This document shows, piece after piece, positions 51,720-59,781 of a DNA stretch of 64,000 nucleotides. Under the pieces are notes generated by a model. It was given only the letters and a program-made list of their open reading frames with translations. It was not told the origin of the DNA and did no database searches. This DNA is from Streptosporangium sp. NBC_01495. Lineage in GTDB: Bacteria; Actinomycetota; Actinomycetes; Streptosporangiales; Streptosporangiaceae. A program made the position numbers and the translations under genes. The DNA is taken from positions 10,540,001 through 10,604,000 of the forward strand of contig NZ_CP109430.1 of the NCBI RefSeq assembly GCF_036250735.1. Direction: 5' to 3'. Position 1 is the first letter of the stretch, and each line of letters starts with the position of its first letter.

Positions 51720-52070
51720 TTACCAGCCCAGCTCGTGCAACCGGTCATCATCGATACCGAAATGGTGGGCGATCTCATGGATGACAGTTATCTGCACCTC
51801 TTCGATGACCTGCTCCTCGGTCTCACACATCGAGCAGATCGGCTTGCGGTAGATCTCGATCCGGTCGGGTAGCACTCCTGCGTACCACTCGCCCCGCTCG
51901 GTGAGCGGAATACCCGTGTAGAGACCTAGAAGATCCGGTTCGGGTGGGTCGTCGACGACGACGAGCACCACGTTGTCCATGACTTTCGTCAGCTCGGGGG
52001 GAATGGTGTCCAGAGCCTCGGCCACGAGTTCCTCGAACTTCTCCCGCGAGATCTCGATCACACCCGTCAT
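51720..52070 (-). CDS. Minimal metallopeptidase (HExxH) family protein
   Basis: The 116-residue protein has the zinc motif HEIAHHFGID near its C-terminus and a conserved ELTKVMDNVVLVVVDDPP stretch. It belongs to the short actinobacterial metallopeptidase group (PF06262 type). Substrate unknown. Start ATG 52070. It is divergent from the phosphoesterase gene with a 34-bp gap. Confidence 0.88.
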   Translation of the reverse strand: MTGVIEISREKFEELVAEALDTIPPELTKVMDNVVLVVVDDPPEPDLLGLYTGIPLTERGEWYAGVLPDRIEIYRKPICSMCETEEQVIEEVQITVIHEIAHHFGIDDDRLHELGW

Positions 52071-52104
52071 TCTGCCCCGTGACCCCGGGTAGAGGTGGAG
52101 GCGC

Positions 52105-53607
52105 ATGAAATTCGCTGATTGGACCCAGGGTGCCCGTCGTCTCGTCACCGGGCGCATCGCCCGCGGCGCGACCGTCGCCGCGGTCGCCCTGGCCGGTGCG
52201 TGGCTCGGCATCATGCTCGGCGGGGCCGTACGATCCAACGTCGGCCCGGTGGAGCTCGGCATGTCGGCGGAGCCCTCGTGGGCCGGGGAGACCGTCGTCG
52301 ACGCTCACCCTTTCGGCACACTTCTGTTCGACACCCACGACGCCCCCGTCAGCCTCAGGGTGACCCTGGAGAACATCAACCCCGACCGGGCCCGCGGATT
52401 CCTGGACGACCCGCGGTTCTCCGCCGACCGGCTCCCCGCCCTCCTCGAGGAGGAGCTGGGGGTCGGCGTCAGGACGCTGGTCCTGCGCGCCGCGCTCTGC
52501 GGCCTGGCGGGCGCCCTGGTCACGTCCCTGATCGTCTTCCGCCGGCCGGGACCGGCCCTGGCGGGCCTGCTGGGCGTCGCCGTCGCGATCGCCGGTACGG
52601 GAGCCGCCATCGCCCTGACCTTCCGGCCCGACTCCGTGGTGGAACCCAAGTACACCGGCCTGCTGGCCGGCGCGCCGTCCCTCGTCGGCGACGCCGAGTC
52701 GATCGTGACCAGGTTCGAGTCCTACCGAATCCAGCTCGCCAAGCTCGTCAACAACGTCTCCCAGCTCTACGACGTCGTCTCCGCCCTGCCGGTCTACGAC
52801 GCCGACCCCACCTCGATCCGGGTGCTGCACGTCTCCGACATCCACCTCAGCCCCATCGCCTGGAACCTCATCCGCTCGGTCACCACCCAGTTCAAGATCG
52901 ACGCGATCATCGACACCGGCGACCTGACCGACCACGGCACGGGCCCCGAGGACAGGTTCACCGAGGAGATCGGCACCTTCGGCGTCCCGTACGTCTTCGT
53001 CAGGGGCAACCACGACTCCATGACCACCCAGCGGGCCGTGGCCAGGCAGAAGAACGCCGTCGTCCTCGACGGCCAGGCCAAGACCGTCGCGGGGCTGCGC
53101 ATCTACGGCATGGGCGACCCCCGGTTCACCCCGGACAAGTCCGTCTCCGTCGACTCCAACCTCGAATCGCTCGACGCCCTCGGCCGCTCGCGCGCCGCCG
53201 AGCTGGCGAGGCTGCCCAAGCAGGTCGACCTGGTCGCCGTCCACGACCCGACGATCGCCAAGGGATTCTCCGGCGCGGTCCCGATGGTCCTCACCGGTCA
53301 CTCTCACGAGCGATCCACCGAGCTGCTGCCCTCAGGCACCCGCCTCCTGGTCCAGGGATCCACCGGCGGAGCCGGTCTCCGGGCCCTGGAACACGACGAG
53401 CCCACCCCCGTCGCCGCCTCCGTTCTGTACTTCGACGCCGACACGCACCGCCTGCGGGCCTGGGACGACATCACCCTGGGAGGACTCGGCGAGCAGTCGG
53501 TTCAGATCCAGCGTCACGTGGAGACCGACCCTGGCCGTACAATTTCTCCTGTGCCGACGATCGACCCGTCTCCAACGGCGTCTGTCACCGTCACACCGAC
53601 GCCGTAA
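52105..53607 (+). CDS. Membrane-anchored metallophosphoesterase
   Basis: The 500-residue protein has an N-terminal membrane helix, a second pair of helices around residues 130-175, and a calcineurin-like domain from about 240 (HVSDIHLS, DTGDLTDHG, RGNHDS, and TGHSHERS). These metal ligands are complete, so it should be an active extracytoplasmic or cytoplasmic phosphoesterase. The C-terminus is Pro/Thr-rich. Confidence 0.9.
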   Translation: MKFADWTQGARRLVTGRIARGATVAAVALAGAWLGIMLGGAVRSNVGPVELGMSAEPSWAGETVVDAHPFGTLLFDTHDAPVSLRVTLENINPDRARGFLDDPRFSADRLPALLEEELGVGVRTLVLRAALCGLAGALVTSLIVFRRPGPALAGLLGVAVAIAGTGAAIALTFRPDSVVEPKYTGLLAGAPSLVGDAESIVTRFESYRIQLAKLVNNVSQLYDVVSALPVYDADPTSIRVLHVSDIHLSPIAWNLIRSVTTQFKIDAIIDTGDLTDHGTGPEDRFTEEIGTFGVPYVFVRGNHDSMTTQRAVARQKNAVVLDGQAKTVAGLRIYGMGDPRFTPDKSVSVDSNLESLDALGRSRAAELARLPKQVDLVAVHDPTIAKGFSGAVPMVLTGHSHERSTELLPSGTRLLVQGSTGGAGLRALEHDEPTPVAASVLYFDADTHRLRAWDDITLGGLGEQSVQIQRHVETDPGRTISPVPTIDPSPTASVTVTPTP

Positions 53608-53699
53608 GCCGCAAACCGCTTTGGCATCGGGGGCAAAAGTCCCCTATGCTTCAGAGGTCTCCAGCGGAAGACGGCAACGGAACGAGACGAGAGTCTTGA

Positions 53700-53772
53700 G
53701 CCCCCATCGTCTAGTGGCCTAGGACACCGCCCTTTCAAGGCGGCGACACGGGTTCGAATCCCGTTGGGGGCA
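53700..53772 (+). tRNA. tRNA-Glu (anticodon TTC)
   Basis: 73-nt cloverleaf with acceptor GCCCCCA pairing TGGGGGC, anticodon loop CTTTCAA, T-arm CGGGTTCGAATCCCG. CCA is not encoded. Confidence 0.95.
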
Positions 53773-53875
53773 CGGCCGAGTGAAGACTCGCCAGGGAAAC
53801 GGCAGGTCGAAGACCTCCGGAAAACTGGTAGGCTAAGCGAGGCAAGAACGACCGGGACAAAAGCCCCGGAAGCAA

Positions 53876-53950
53876 GGTCCTGTAGAGCAGTTTGGAGTGC
53901 TCGCCACCCTGTCAAGGTGGAGGTCGCGGGTTCAAGTCCCGTCAGGACCG
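53876..53950 (+). tRNA. tRNA-Asp (anticodon GTC)
   Basis: 75-nt cloverleaf with acceptor GGTCCTG pairing CAGGACC, anticodon loop CTGTCAA, T-arm CGGGTTCAAGTCCCG. Second gene of a Glu-Asp-Phe cluster. Confidence 0.94.
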
Positions 53951-53978
53951 CTCTGGTAGGTGTTCGATCCACCACCGA

Positions 53979-54052
53979 GGTCAGGTAGCTCAGTTGGTAC
54001 GAGCGTCCGCCTGAAAAGCGGAAGGTCGGCGGTTCGACCCCGCCCCTGACCA
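53979..54052 (+). tRNA. tRNA-Phe (anticodon GAA)
   Basis: 74-nt cloverleaf with acceptor GGTCAGG pairing CCTGACC, anticodon loop CTGAAAA, T-arm GGCGGTTCGACCCCGCC. Its 3' part is exactly repeated at 56409, marking an integration site. Confidence 0.95.
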
Positions 54053-54073
54053 CAACAACTGAGCAGCACAAAC
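54006..54073. repeat. att-like direct repeat, left copy (tRNA-Phe 3' end)
   Basis: 68 bp from the anticodon stem of tRNA-Phe to 21 bp past it; identical to 56409-56476. Such long tRNA-end repeats are the mark of site-specific integration. Confidence 0.92.
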
Positions 54074-54105
54074 GCCCCGAGCCAATCAAGGCCGGGGCGC
54101 TTTTT
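54073..54105 (+). terminator. Terminator after the tRNA cluster
   Basis: Stem CGCCCCG/CGGGGCG (54073-54079 with 54093-54099) with inner GCC/GGC pairs, then cttttt. Ends the tRNA transcript. Confidence 0.88.
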
Positions 54106-54238
54106 GTTGTGTTTGACGACGACGGGTTCCGACGTTCCAGGTCGAGGTTGGCTTCGGCTACGTTAGCCCCGACATCTACAAGGCCGCCCAGGCCGCCTGA
54201 CCACCACACCAAGGGCGTTCGCCGAAGCGGAACAAGCT

Positions 54239-55165
54239 CAGTGGGTGTTTGAGAGGTGATCGTTGGGCTGTTTTGCCAGGTGGGTATGGGTAAGGCGTGA
54301 CACGAGAACGGTTTTTACCCCTCTGACCTGACCGATGAGCAGTGGGTGCTGATCGAGCCGCTGCTGCCCGCCCCGCACTGGGACGGCCGCCCGGACAAGC
54401 ATCCACGGCGTGAGGTCGTGGACGCGATCATGTACGTGGTGCGTACCGGCTGTTCCTGGCGGCAACTACCGGCCGACTTCCCGCCCTGGCAGACCGTCTA
54501 CTGGCACTTCGTCCGCTGGGAAGACCAAGGGGTGACCCAGCAAATCGTGGATGTGCTGCGTCGGCGGGTCCGCAAGGAGGCCGGCCGCGAGGCCGAGCCG
54601 TCGGCCGCGGTGATGGACTCCCAAAGCGTCAAGGGCGCCGACACCGTGGGCCGTGACAGTCGCGGCTACGACGCGAACAAGAAAATCAACGGCCGCAAAC
54701 GGTTCGTGATCACCGACACGCTCGGGCTACTTCTGATGGTGATGGTCCGCCCGGCCGGGGTGCAGGATCGCGCCGGGGCCACCACCATGCTGCTGGGGCT
54801 GTATCTGAGTGGTGGCTGCCGGGTGGTGTTCGCCGATCAGGGCTTTGCCGGGCGGCTGGTGGCCTGGGCACGGCAGGTGCTGGGCATCATCGTGTACATC
54901 GTGGGCAAGCCTCCCGGCCAGCGGGGTTTTCAAGTGCATCCCCGGCGGTGGGTGGTGGAGAGGGCACTGGCCTGGCTGATGGCCTATCGGCGATTGGCCC
55001 GCGACTACGAGCGTCGGCCCTCGACCAGCGAGGCGATGATCCGCTGGGCCGTGATCAACATGCTGGCGCGGCGCATCACCCGGGGTCATCCCGCACAGCG
55101 ACCCGGACCCCGCCCACTCAAACGAGCCCGCCGAACCAAATGATCACTACTCAAACACCCACTCA
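54239..55165 (+). mobile_element. IS5-family insertion sequence
   Basis: About 927 bp with near-perfect terminal inverted repeats: agtgggtgtttgagaggtgatc on the left, and on the right the complement of agtgggtgtttgagtagtgatc. It carries one transposase gene and lies within the tRNA-Phe-bounded segment. A clear target duplication cannot be fixed by eye. Confidence 0.88.
54346..55143 (+). CDS. IS5-type DDE transposase (N-terminal frameshift)
   Basis: From GTG 54346 the 265-residue frame has DDE residues in VMDSQSVKG, VFADQGFAG and WVVERALAWL. The natural N-terminus FYPSDLTDEQW lies just upstream in the same frame, but that frame meets a TGA at 54298. A GTG at 54297 reads MTRERF in another frame and would join if the run of five T at 54312-54316 had four. 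So a one-base insertion, or frameshifting at the T run, separates the start from the body. The element may be inactive or use the internal start. Confidence 0.85.
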   Translation: MLIEPLLPAPHWDGRPDKHPRREVVDAIMYVVRTGCSWRQLPADFPPWQTVYWHFVRWEDQGVTQQIVDVLRRRVRKEAGREAEPSAAVMDSQSVKGADTVGRDSRGYDANKKINGRKRFVITDTLGLLLMVMVRPAGVQDRAGATTMLLGLYLSGGCRVVFADQGFAGRLVAWARQVLGIIVYIVGKPPGQRGFQVHPRRWVVERALAWLMAYRRLARDYERRPSTSEAMIRWAVINMLARRITRGHPAQRPGPRPLKRARRTK

Positions 55166-55210
55166 GACATCCCGCTACAAGATCGTAATGAGACGCGAGT
55201 CATCGGAGTG

Positions 55211-55777
55211 ATGTCCAGCCCGGATAATGCTGCGATGGTGTTTCGTGGGTTATATGTACTGATCATCTCGTTTGTGGTCGCGGGGGTTTCCGCGTGCTCG
55301 GTCATACCTGAGCCATTGATTTCCAAGGCGATCGGAAGAGAGTCCTACCGCGAATCGAGCGAGGCGATGATGCCTACGCTCAAGAAGGGCGACGTGGTAA
55401 CCGGCACGGTGACCGACGGGACGTACGTACCCAAGACGGGTGACGTCATCGCCTTTCTGCCCCCGAAGTCGTGGGGCGGAAGTGGAGGCTACATGATCAA
55501 GCGAATCATCGGCGTTCCAGGGAACACGGTCAGTTGCTGCGACCCGCGGCATCGGATGGTCATTGACGGCAAGCCGGTGGATGAACCATATGTGACCAAC
55601 GAGCGGGCTTCGCATCTCACCTTCGAGCCGATAGTCGTCCCGGAGGGGCGTATCTGGGTCCAAGGCGACAATCGCGATGTCTCTCTTGACTCGCGTAACC
55701 ACCATCGCACGGGGGGTGACGGCACCGTCCCTGTGTCCAACGTCATCGGAGTCATCGACGTCAGCACCGCGAAGTAG
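55211..55777 (+). CDS. Signal peptidase I-like protein
   Basis: The 188-residue protein has one N-terminal membrane helix, the S26 motif SEAMMPTL with the nucleophile Ser, the YMIKRIIGVPG segment with the general-base Lys, and VPEGRIWVQGDNRDVSLDSR near the C-terminus. These are the complete SPase I boxes. The codon use is less GC-biased than in neighbours. It pairs with the next gene after 9 bp and may process that exported product. Confidence 0.85.
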   Translation: MSSPDNAAMVFRGLYVLIISFVVAGVSACSVIPEPLISKAIGRESYRESSEAMMPTLKKGDVVTGTVTDGTYVPKTGDVIAFLPPKSWGGSGGYMIKRIIGVPGNTVSCCDPRHRMVIDGKPVDEPYVTNERASHLTFEPIVVPEGRIWVQGDNRDVSLDSRNHHRTGGDGTVPVSNVIGVIDVSTAK

Positions 55778-55786
55778 AACCCGCTC

Positions 55787-56251
55787 ATGAAGCGTTCGAC
55801 GATCGCGGTGCTCGTGGCCGCCGCTGTGTGGGGCGGTGCTCTGTTCGTTCCCGTCGCTTTCTTCGTGCTGAACTATGGGTGCGATGCCGGCGATGACCGG
55901 CTCGTCGACTCTCTCGGCATCCTCGATGTCCATCCGGCAAGCGCGATACCGCAGCAGGGACGCGACAGCTCTTGCGAGGAGGACGATCGGATCACGACCG
56001 TCCGGCAGACCTACCGCCCCTCGGGCCCGCGAGCCGACGTGCTGCCCTTCTACCGAGACATCGCGCTCAAAAATGGGTGGACGCTCCCTCCGGAGGATGA
56101 CGGTGAAGGGGTGTACTGCTTCACCAAGTCCGTCGAAGGAAGGAAGGTCGAACTCTCGGTGCAGTTTGTGGATGCGGCGGGGGAGGAGTACGGCGATGAC
56201 TACGAAGTACTCGTGAGCACTTCCGCAGCTGGCCTGAGCTGGTGGTGTTGA
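55787..56251 (+). CDS. Exported protein of unknown function
   Basis: The 154-residue protein has an N-terminal hydrophobic helix (IAVLVAAAVWGGALFVPVAFFVL) and an extracytoplasmic domain with four Cys, ending in WWC. No family is recognised. It follows the signal-peptidase-like gene by 9 bp, so the two may be a unit. The pair lies inside the tRNA-Phe-bounded segment and is probably of foreign origin. Confidence 0.65.
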   Translation: MKRSTIAVLVAAAVWGGALFVPVAFFVLNYGCDAGDDRLVDSLGILDVHPASAIPQQGRDSSCEEDDRITTVRQTYRPSGPRADVLPFYRDIALKNGWTLPPEDDGEGVYCFTKSVEGRKVELSVQFVDAAGEEYGDDYEVLVSTSAAGLSWWC

Positions 56252-56408
56252 CACCGCGGAGTCTTTGAACGCTTCGAGCCTCCACCACCGGCTACGGAAG
56301 GTGGGACTGACGACAACGGTGACGACAACATCGGCCACCGCGAGCACACGTCGGCAACCGTCAACAGCCTTCTGACCTCGTGTTCGACGAGAGGAGCAGG
56401 GTGACCGC

Positions 56409-56476
56409 TCCGCCTGAAAAGCGGAAGGTCGGCGGTTCGACCCCGCCCCTGACCACAACAACTGAGCAGCACAAAC
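56409..56476. repeat. att-like direct repeat, right copy
   Basis: Perfect 68-bp copy of the tRNA-Phe 3' end and its downstream bases (54006-54073). It lacks the 5' half, so it is not a working tRNA. It bounds a 2.4-kb segment with the left copy. Confidence 0.93.
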
Positions 56477-56477
56477 A

Positions 56478-56507
56478 CCCCGAGTGATTATCGTTCGGGG
56501 CTTTTTT
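56478..56507 (+). terminator. Terminator after the displaced tRNA end
   Basis: Short stem CCCCGA/TCGGGG with an 11-base loop followed by six T. It may be the original tRNA terminator moved away by the insertion. Confidence 0.8.
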
Positions 56508-56547
56508 GATCTACGGTGACAGCAACGTCATCCGATTACCGGCGAGC

Positions 56548-56901
56548 GTGAGACACGTGGATGATGTCCAGCCGAAATTCCTGCTGATTGACGCAGATGA
56601 GCAAATCTGTGGCTCCTGTCTTGATGCCGAAGGCGTCTTCGTCGAGGTGCCGGAGGACGACGAACTTGGGACCGTCGAAATTCTGGGGTGCCTTCCCTCC
56701 CCGCGGATGCGTGACTACCTCGGCGGGTCCAAGCGCCACCGCCTGAGGAATCCGCTGGGGTCGGGTGCGCTCCGGATGCTTGATGCGGCCGGGAATCCGC
56801 TCGCGGAGTTCTGGATGGGCGAGATCATCGACTGGCGGCCCTCGCCGCTCGGCCGTGAACGGGTGGACCTGCGCCCTCTCCATCAGATTTCAATGAGATA
56901 G
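56548..56901 (+). CDS. Hypothetical protein
   Basis: A 117-residue frame from GTG 56548 (an earlier TTG at 56506 overlaps the terminator). It contains VQPKFLLIDADEQICGSC and an acidic middle segment, and no recognised motif. It could be an immunity- or DUF-type small protein. Codon use supports coding moderately. Confidence 0.5.
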   Translation: MRHVDDVQPKFLLIDADEQICGSCLDAEGVFVEVPEDDELGTVEILGCLPSPRMRDYLGGSKRHRLRNPLGSGALRMLDAAGNPLAEFWMGEIIDWRPSPLGRERVDLRPLHQISMR

Positions 56902-57233
56902 GGGGCGAACGAGTCCTTTTTTTATGAAGTAGGGCGAGACGGGACGATCGTGACGATGGCCATCGCTGGCGAGTAGGCCTGCCCCGTTCCGACCGCCTCG
57001 GCAACTGCCAATGGGTGCTTGAGTGAAGCAGTGGCGCCGGTTCGATCCCCAGGGCGCATCGACACTATTGCCCACCCCCCACTGCCAATTATGGCTCTAA
57101 GTGTTCATGTCATTGCTTTAAGTTAATTAACAGGGGCTGGCATTTCGAGGATCTGACCCGGTTTTCTTCCTAAGCCGACCGGCCTGGCCGGACAAGACGT
57201 GCTCAAGAACCCCTGAGATCTTCTGTCGGCGCG
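56902..57233. other. Intergenic region, no gene seen
   Basis: 332 bp of comparatively A/T-rich DNA between the hypothetical gene and the vapC stop, including a ttaagttaattaa stretch near 57117-57130. No feature supported. Confidence 0.5.
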
Positions 57234-57635
57234 TCAGCTGATCCAGCGCGCCGGTTGTCCGGTCAGGCGGGAGATGGTGTCGAAGTCGGCGTCGGCATGC
57301 AGCACGGTGAGCTTGTGATGACGAGCCGTCACCGCCATGAGGAGATCGATCGGAGAGGCGCTCTGGTGCCACCCCTTGTCGGCGAGATCGCGCTGCAACC
57401 CGCTCGTCTCGTCCCAGGCCGATTCGGGGATGGCATAGTACGGGAAGGTCTCCTGGAGCAGATTGCTGGCTTCGTAGAAGGCTGGTCGGCCGCCGACAGC
57501 TCGGAGATACTCCTGCCTGACCGGCTCGCAGATACCTACGAGCCCGGCAGAGACCGTCTGGTCCCATTCTGTCCCGACCTGGCCGCGGTAGAAGCGGACC
57601 AGGGCGCTGGTATCTATGAGATAGAGCTCTGTCAC
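57234..57635 (-). CDS. vapC: VapC-family PIN toxin
   Basis: The 133-residue PIN nuclease has acidic active-site residues in LIDTSALVRF, VRQEYL, SPIDLLMAV and HADADFDTI. It should cut RNA (often tRNA) unless bound by its antitoxin. The start overlaps the vapB stop (ATGA), the usual gene order. Type II toxin-antitoxin modules often sit in accessory DNA like this. Confidence 0.92.
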   Translation of the reverse strand: MTELYLIDTSALVRFYRGQVGTEWDQTVSAGLVGICEPVRQEYLRAVGGRPAFYEASNLLQETFPYYAIPESAWDETSGLQRDLADKGWHQSASPIDLLMAVTARHHKLTVLHADADFDTISRLTGQPARWIS

Positions 57636-57856
57636 GCCACGGCCTGGTGTGCGCTGTCACCCTTGTCGATGGCTGAGAAGTCGATCTCACCTTCAGCCAC
57701 CATCTCGCGCATGCGAGCCACGGCCGCTGCCCGCTTGCGTCGATCGATGATCTCTCGCAGAGCGGCGTTGACCGTGTCTTTCTTGGACGAGGTGCCGAGC
57801 AACTTCGCGGCCTCGGCTAGGGCCTCGTCATCGAGATCGATCAGGGTCTTGGTCAT
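57632..57856 (-). CDS. vapB: VapB-family antitoxin
   Basis: The 74-residue protein has a ribbon-helix-helix start (TLIDLDDEALAEAAKLLG, then DTVNAALREIIDR) and an acidic C-terminal tail (EGEIDFSAIDKGD) for toxin binding. It neutralises VapC and represses its own promoter. Located immediately upstream of vapC. Confidence 0.92.
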   Translation of the reverse strand: MTKTLIDLDDEALAEAAKLLGTSSKKDTVNAALREIIDRRKRAAAVARMREMVAEGEIDFSAIDKGDSAHQAVA

Positions 57857-58213
57857 GATGCCCCCACCTGTATATACGAACTGAGATTAGTATATCAACG
57901 ATGTTGATCTGGAGACGCTGTTCGCAACCTGAATGCGCGAAAAGGAGGATCAGGTTCTTGCCATGAGGTCGGGGGCCGTCGGTTGCCGGGGGGTTGCGTC
58001 CACGGAGGTGGTGTACAGCAACACCGCCTTACGCGATCACACTTCACCAGCCCGTATCTACCGTCTGATCGGGTCGGGACATTGCTGACGAGGCATCTGC
58101 CCCCCACTCGTAATGAAGTGCTCCCGTCGTGTTGAGGCGTTCGTTCGGTGGTCCCGTACAGGTGATCTCATACGGGTAGGCCGCTTCTCACGGTGACGTT
58201 GGAGGCGGTCACG
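57857..58213. other. Intergenic region before vapBC
   Basis: About 357 bp. It begins with an A/T-rich block (tatatacgaactgagat, 57870-57886 region) likely holding the vapBC promoter and operator. The remainder holds no gene I can support. Confidence 0.45.
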
Positions 58214-58951
58214 CTACATGGGGGATGTGATGCCTCCACCGATGGGGACCATGGCGAGGGCGTCGGCCAAGTGGGGCAGGGATGGGACGACGACCGAGCC
58301 GTTGATGCCGGCCAGGTGTTTGCGGCTTTCGCGCAGGCCGGCAACGCCGATCGCCTGGGTGCCGATGTCCGCCGCGATCATCATCGTTTGGGCGGAGGCG
58401 CCGACCACGGTGCATTCGGCGGGGTTCATGGCCAGTGCCTTTCTCGCCCGGCGTACGAGGGCGGTTCCCATCGGTCTGCCCGAAGGACGGTGGTGCCGAT
58501 ACCCGATGATCGGTCCTGCCAACTGCCGCAGTTCGTGCCGGTCCAGGTAGGACTCGATGGTGGCGGAGTAGTGGCTGCCCACCACGGCAACGTTTCTGCC
58601 GCTGGCCTGGCAGGCCAGCAGAACTTGGCGGACCCCGGGTGCGGGAACGGCCGTCATGGCCGCGGACGTCTCGGCCGCGCGCAGGATGTCCTCCGCCTCG
58701 TCGCCGTGGGCGGCGCTGACCTCGTGGGTGTAGGCCACCATCCGCAGCGGGTTGGTGGCCATGAGGAAGGCGGCACCGGCTGACAGCGTCGAAGGACTTG
58801 GGGGTGGGAGGCGCGCTCGGATGTCGTCGGTGACCGCCGACGTGTCCACACCGGCGAACAGGTCGCAGATGACGCTGTCGAAAACGAACACCATGGCGCG
58901 GGTGCGTTCCAACACTCGCGCGACATGGGGACGTACTCGCGTGGCGGGCAA
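58214..58951 (-). CDS. HAD-superfamily protein, nucleophile lost
   Basis: The 245-residue protein has the HAD pattern with a helical cap. Motif I, normally DFDG-ICDLF, reads VFDSVICDLF, so the first Asp (the nucleophile) is Val and the Gly is Ser. The later SGRNVAVVGSHYS, LVRRARKALAM and CTVVGASAQTMMIA segments fit motifs II-IV. It may bind but not hydrolyse phosphate esters. The TTG at 58951 is chosen because AGGAGG lies seven bases upstream. Confidence 0.75.
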   Translation of the reverse strand: MPATRVRPHVARVLERTRAMVFVFDSVICDLFAGVDTSAVTDDIRARLPPPSPSTLSAGAAFLMATNPLRMVAYTHEVSAAHGDEAEDILRAAETSAAMTAVPAPGVRQVLLACQASGRNVAVVGSHYSATIESYLDRHELRQLAGPIIGYRHHRPSGRPMGTALVRRARKALAMNPAECTVVGASAQTMMIAADIGTQAIGVAGLRESRKHLAGINGSVVVPSLPHLADALAMVPIGGGITSPM

Positions 58952-59781
58952 GCGGGAACCTCCTGGCCATGACGTCGCAGCCGTCCTGGTACGGCGCCGT
59001 ACGAACCGGGTTTTCTTCCTGATGGTGGAAGGTATCAACACGAAGCCAGATGCCTGCCATGCACGTCACGCTTCAGCTGGTCGTTACCGCGGCTGTTTTC
59101 TGGAGAGAGCAAGCCACGCGATGATCACGATCGAGGTGACAGCAGCGTCGATCGCTGGATCGAGGCCTCTTCACTGCCGCGTGCAAGATTTGACACGTAG
59201 ATTCGCATGCAACATGATGCGCGCTCGGGCTGCGCTAATTTGCTGCCGCCGACTCACCAAATGAGTCGTCGTTTAAATCACCGATTTTCGGATCAGCTCC
59301 AGGCCCGGCAGTCCCCGACCCGCGTGACCCGGGGTTGGTCGATTCTGGCCGAAAGTATCGGAATTATGCCGAAACTTCTGGGCGGGGCGTAACGCACGTG
59401 ACGGCGGCATCCCATGATCATAGTTGGGAGCCACCGCCCTCCGCCTGGCGCGATCGACCTATTCACCACGAAAGTTTCATCCTGTGCGCCGGGAGTGGGC
59501 ACGGACCTTCCCCTGGCCAGCACGCGCAGGGGCACGCCCCGCGGGCCCGGCGTCCGGGGCTGTGAAGCAAGTTGCTTGACATCCGCAATCAGGTCGTATT
59601 TGCTCCCTTGCATTACACCCCGTGCAGCGCGCAAGCGGCATATCGATAGTTCCTGATAAATGTTAGCGCTCACATCTCGATTCCGGTTTCGCAGCTCCGG
59701 GCATTCGATGCCACTGATGGAGAGGAACGCAGAACATGTCTTTATCGTCGGCCCGGTCCCTGCAGCCAGAGGGAATCGCAA
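58952..59781. other. Long intergenic region
   Basis: 830 bp with no supported gene. It contains mixed A/T-rich patches (for example near 59200-59290 and 59640-59680) and a TTGACA at about 59576 that might be part of a promoter of the esterase gene. No repeats or remnants recognised. Confidence 0.45.

Noticed and set aside
56405..56455. Second tRNA-Phe gene
   Set aside because: Only the 3' part from the anticodon stem is present; the 5' half is missing, so it cannot fold as a tRNA.
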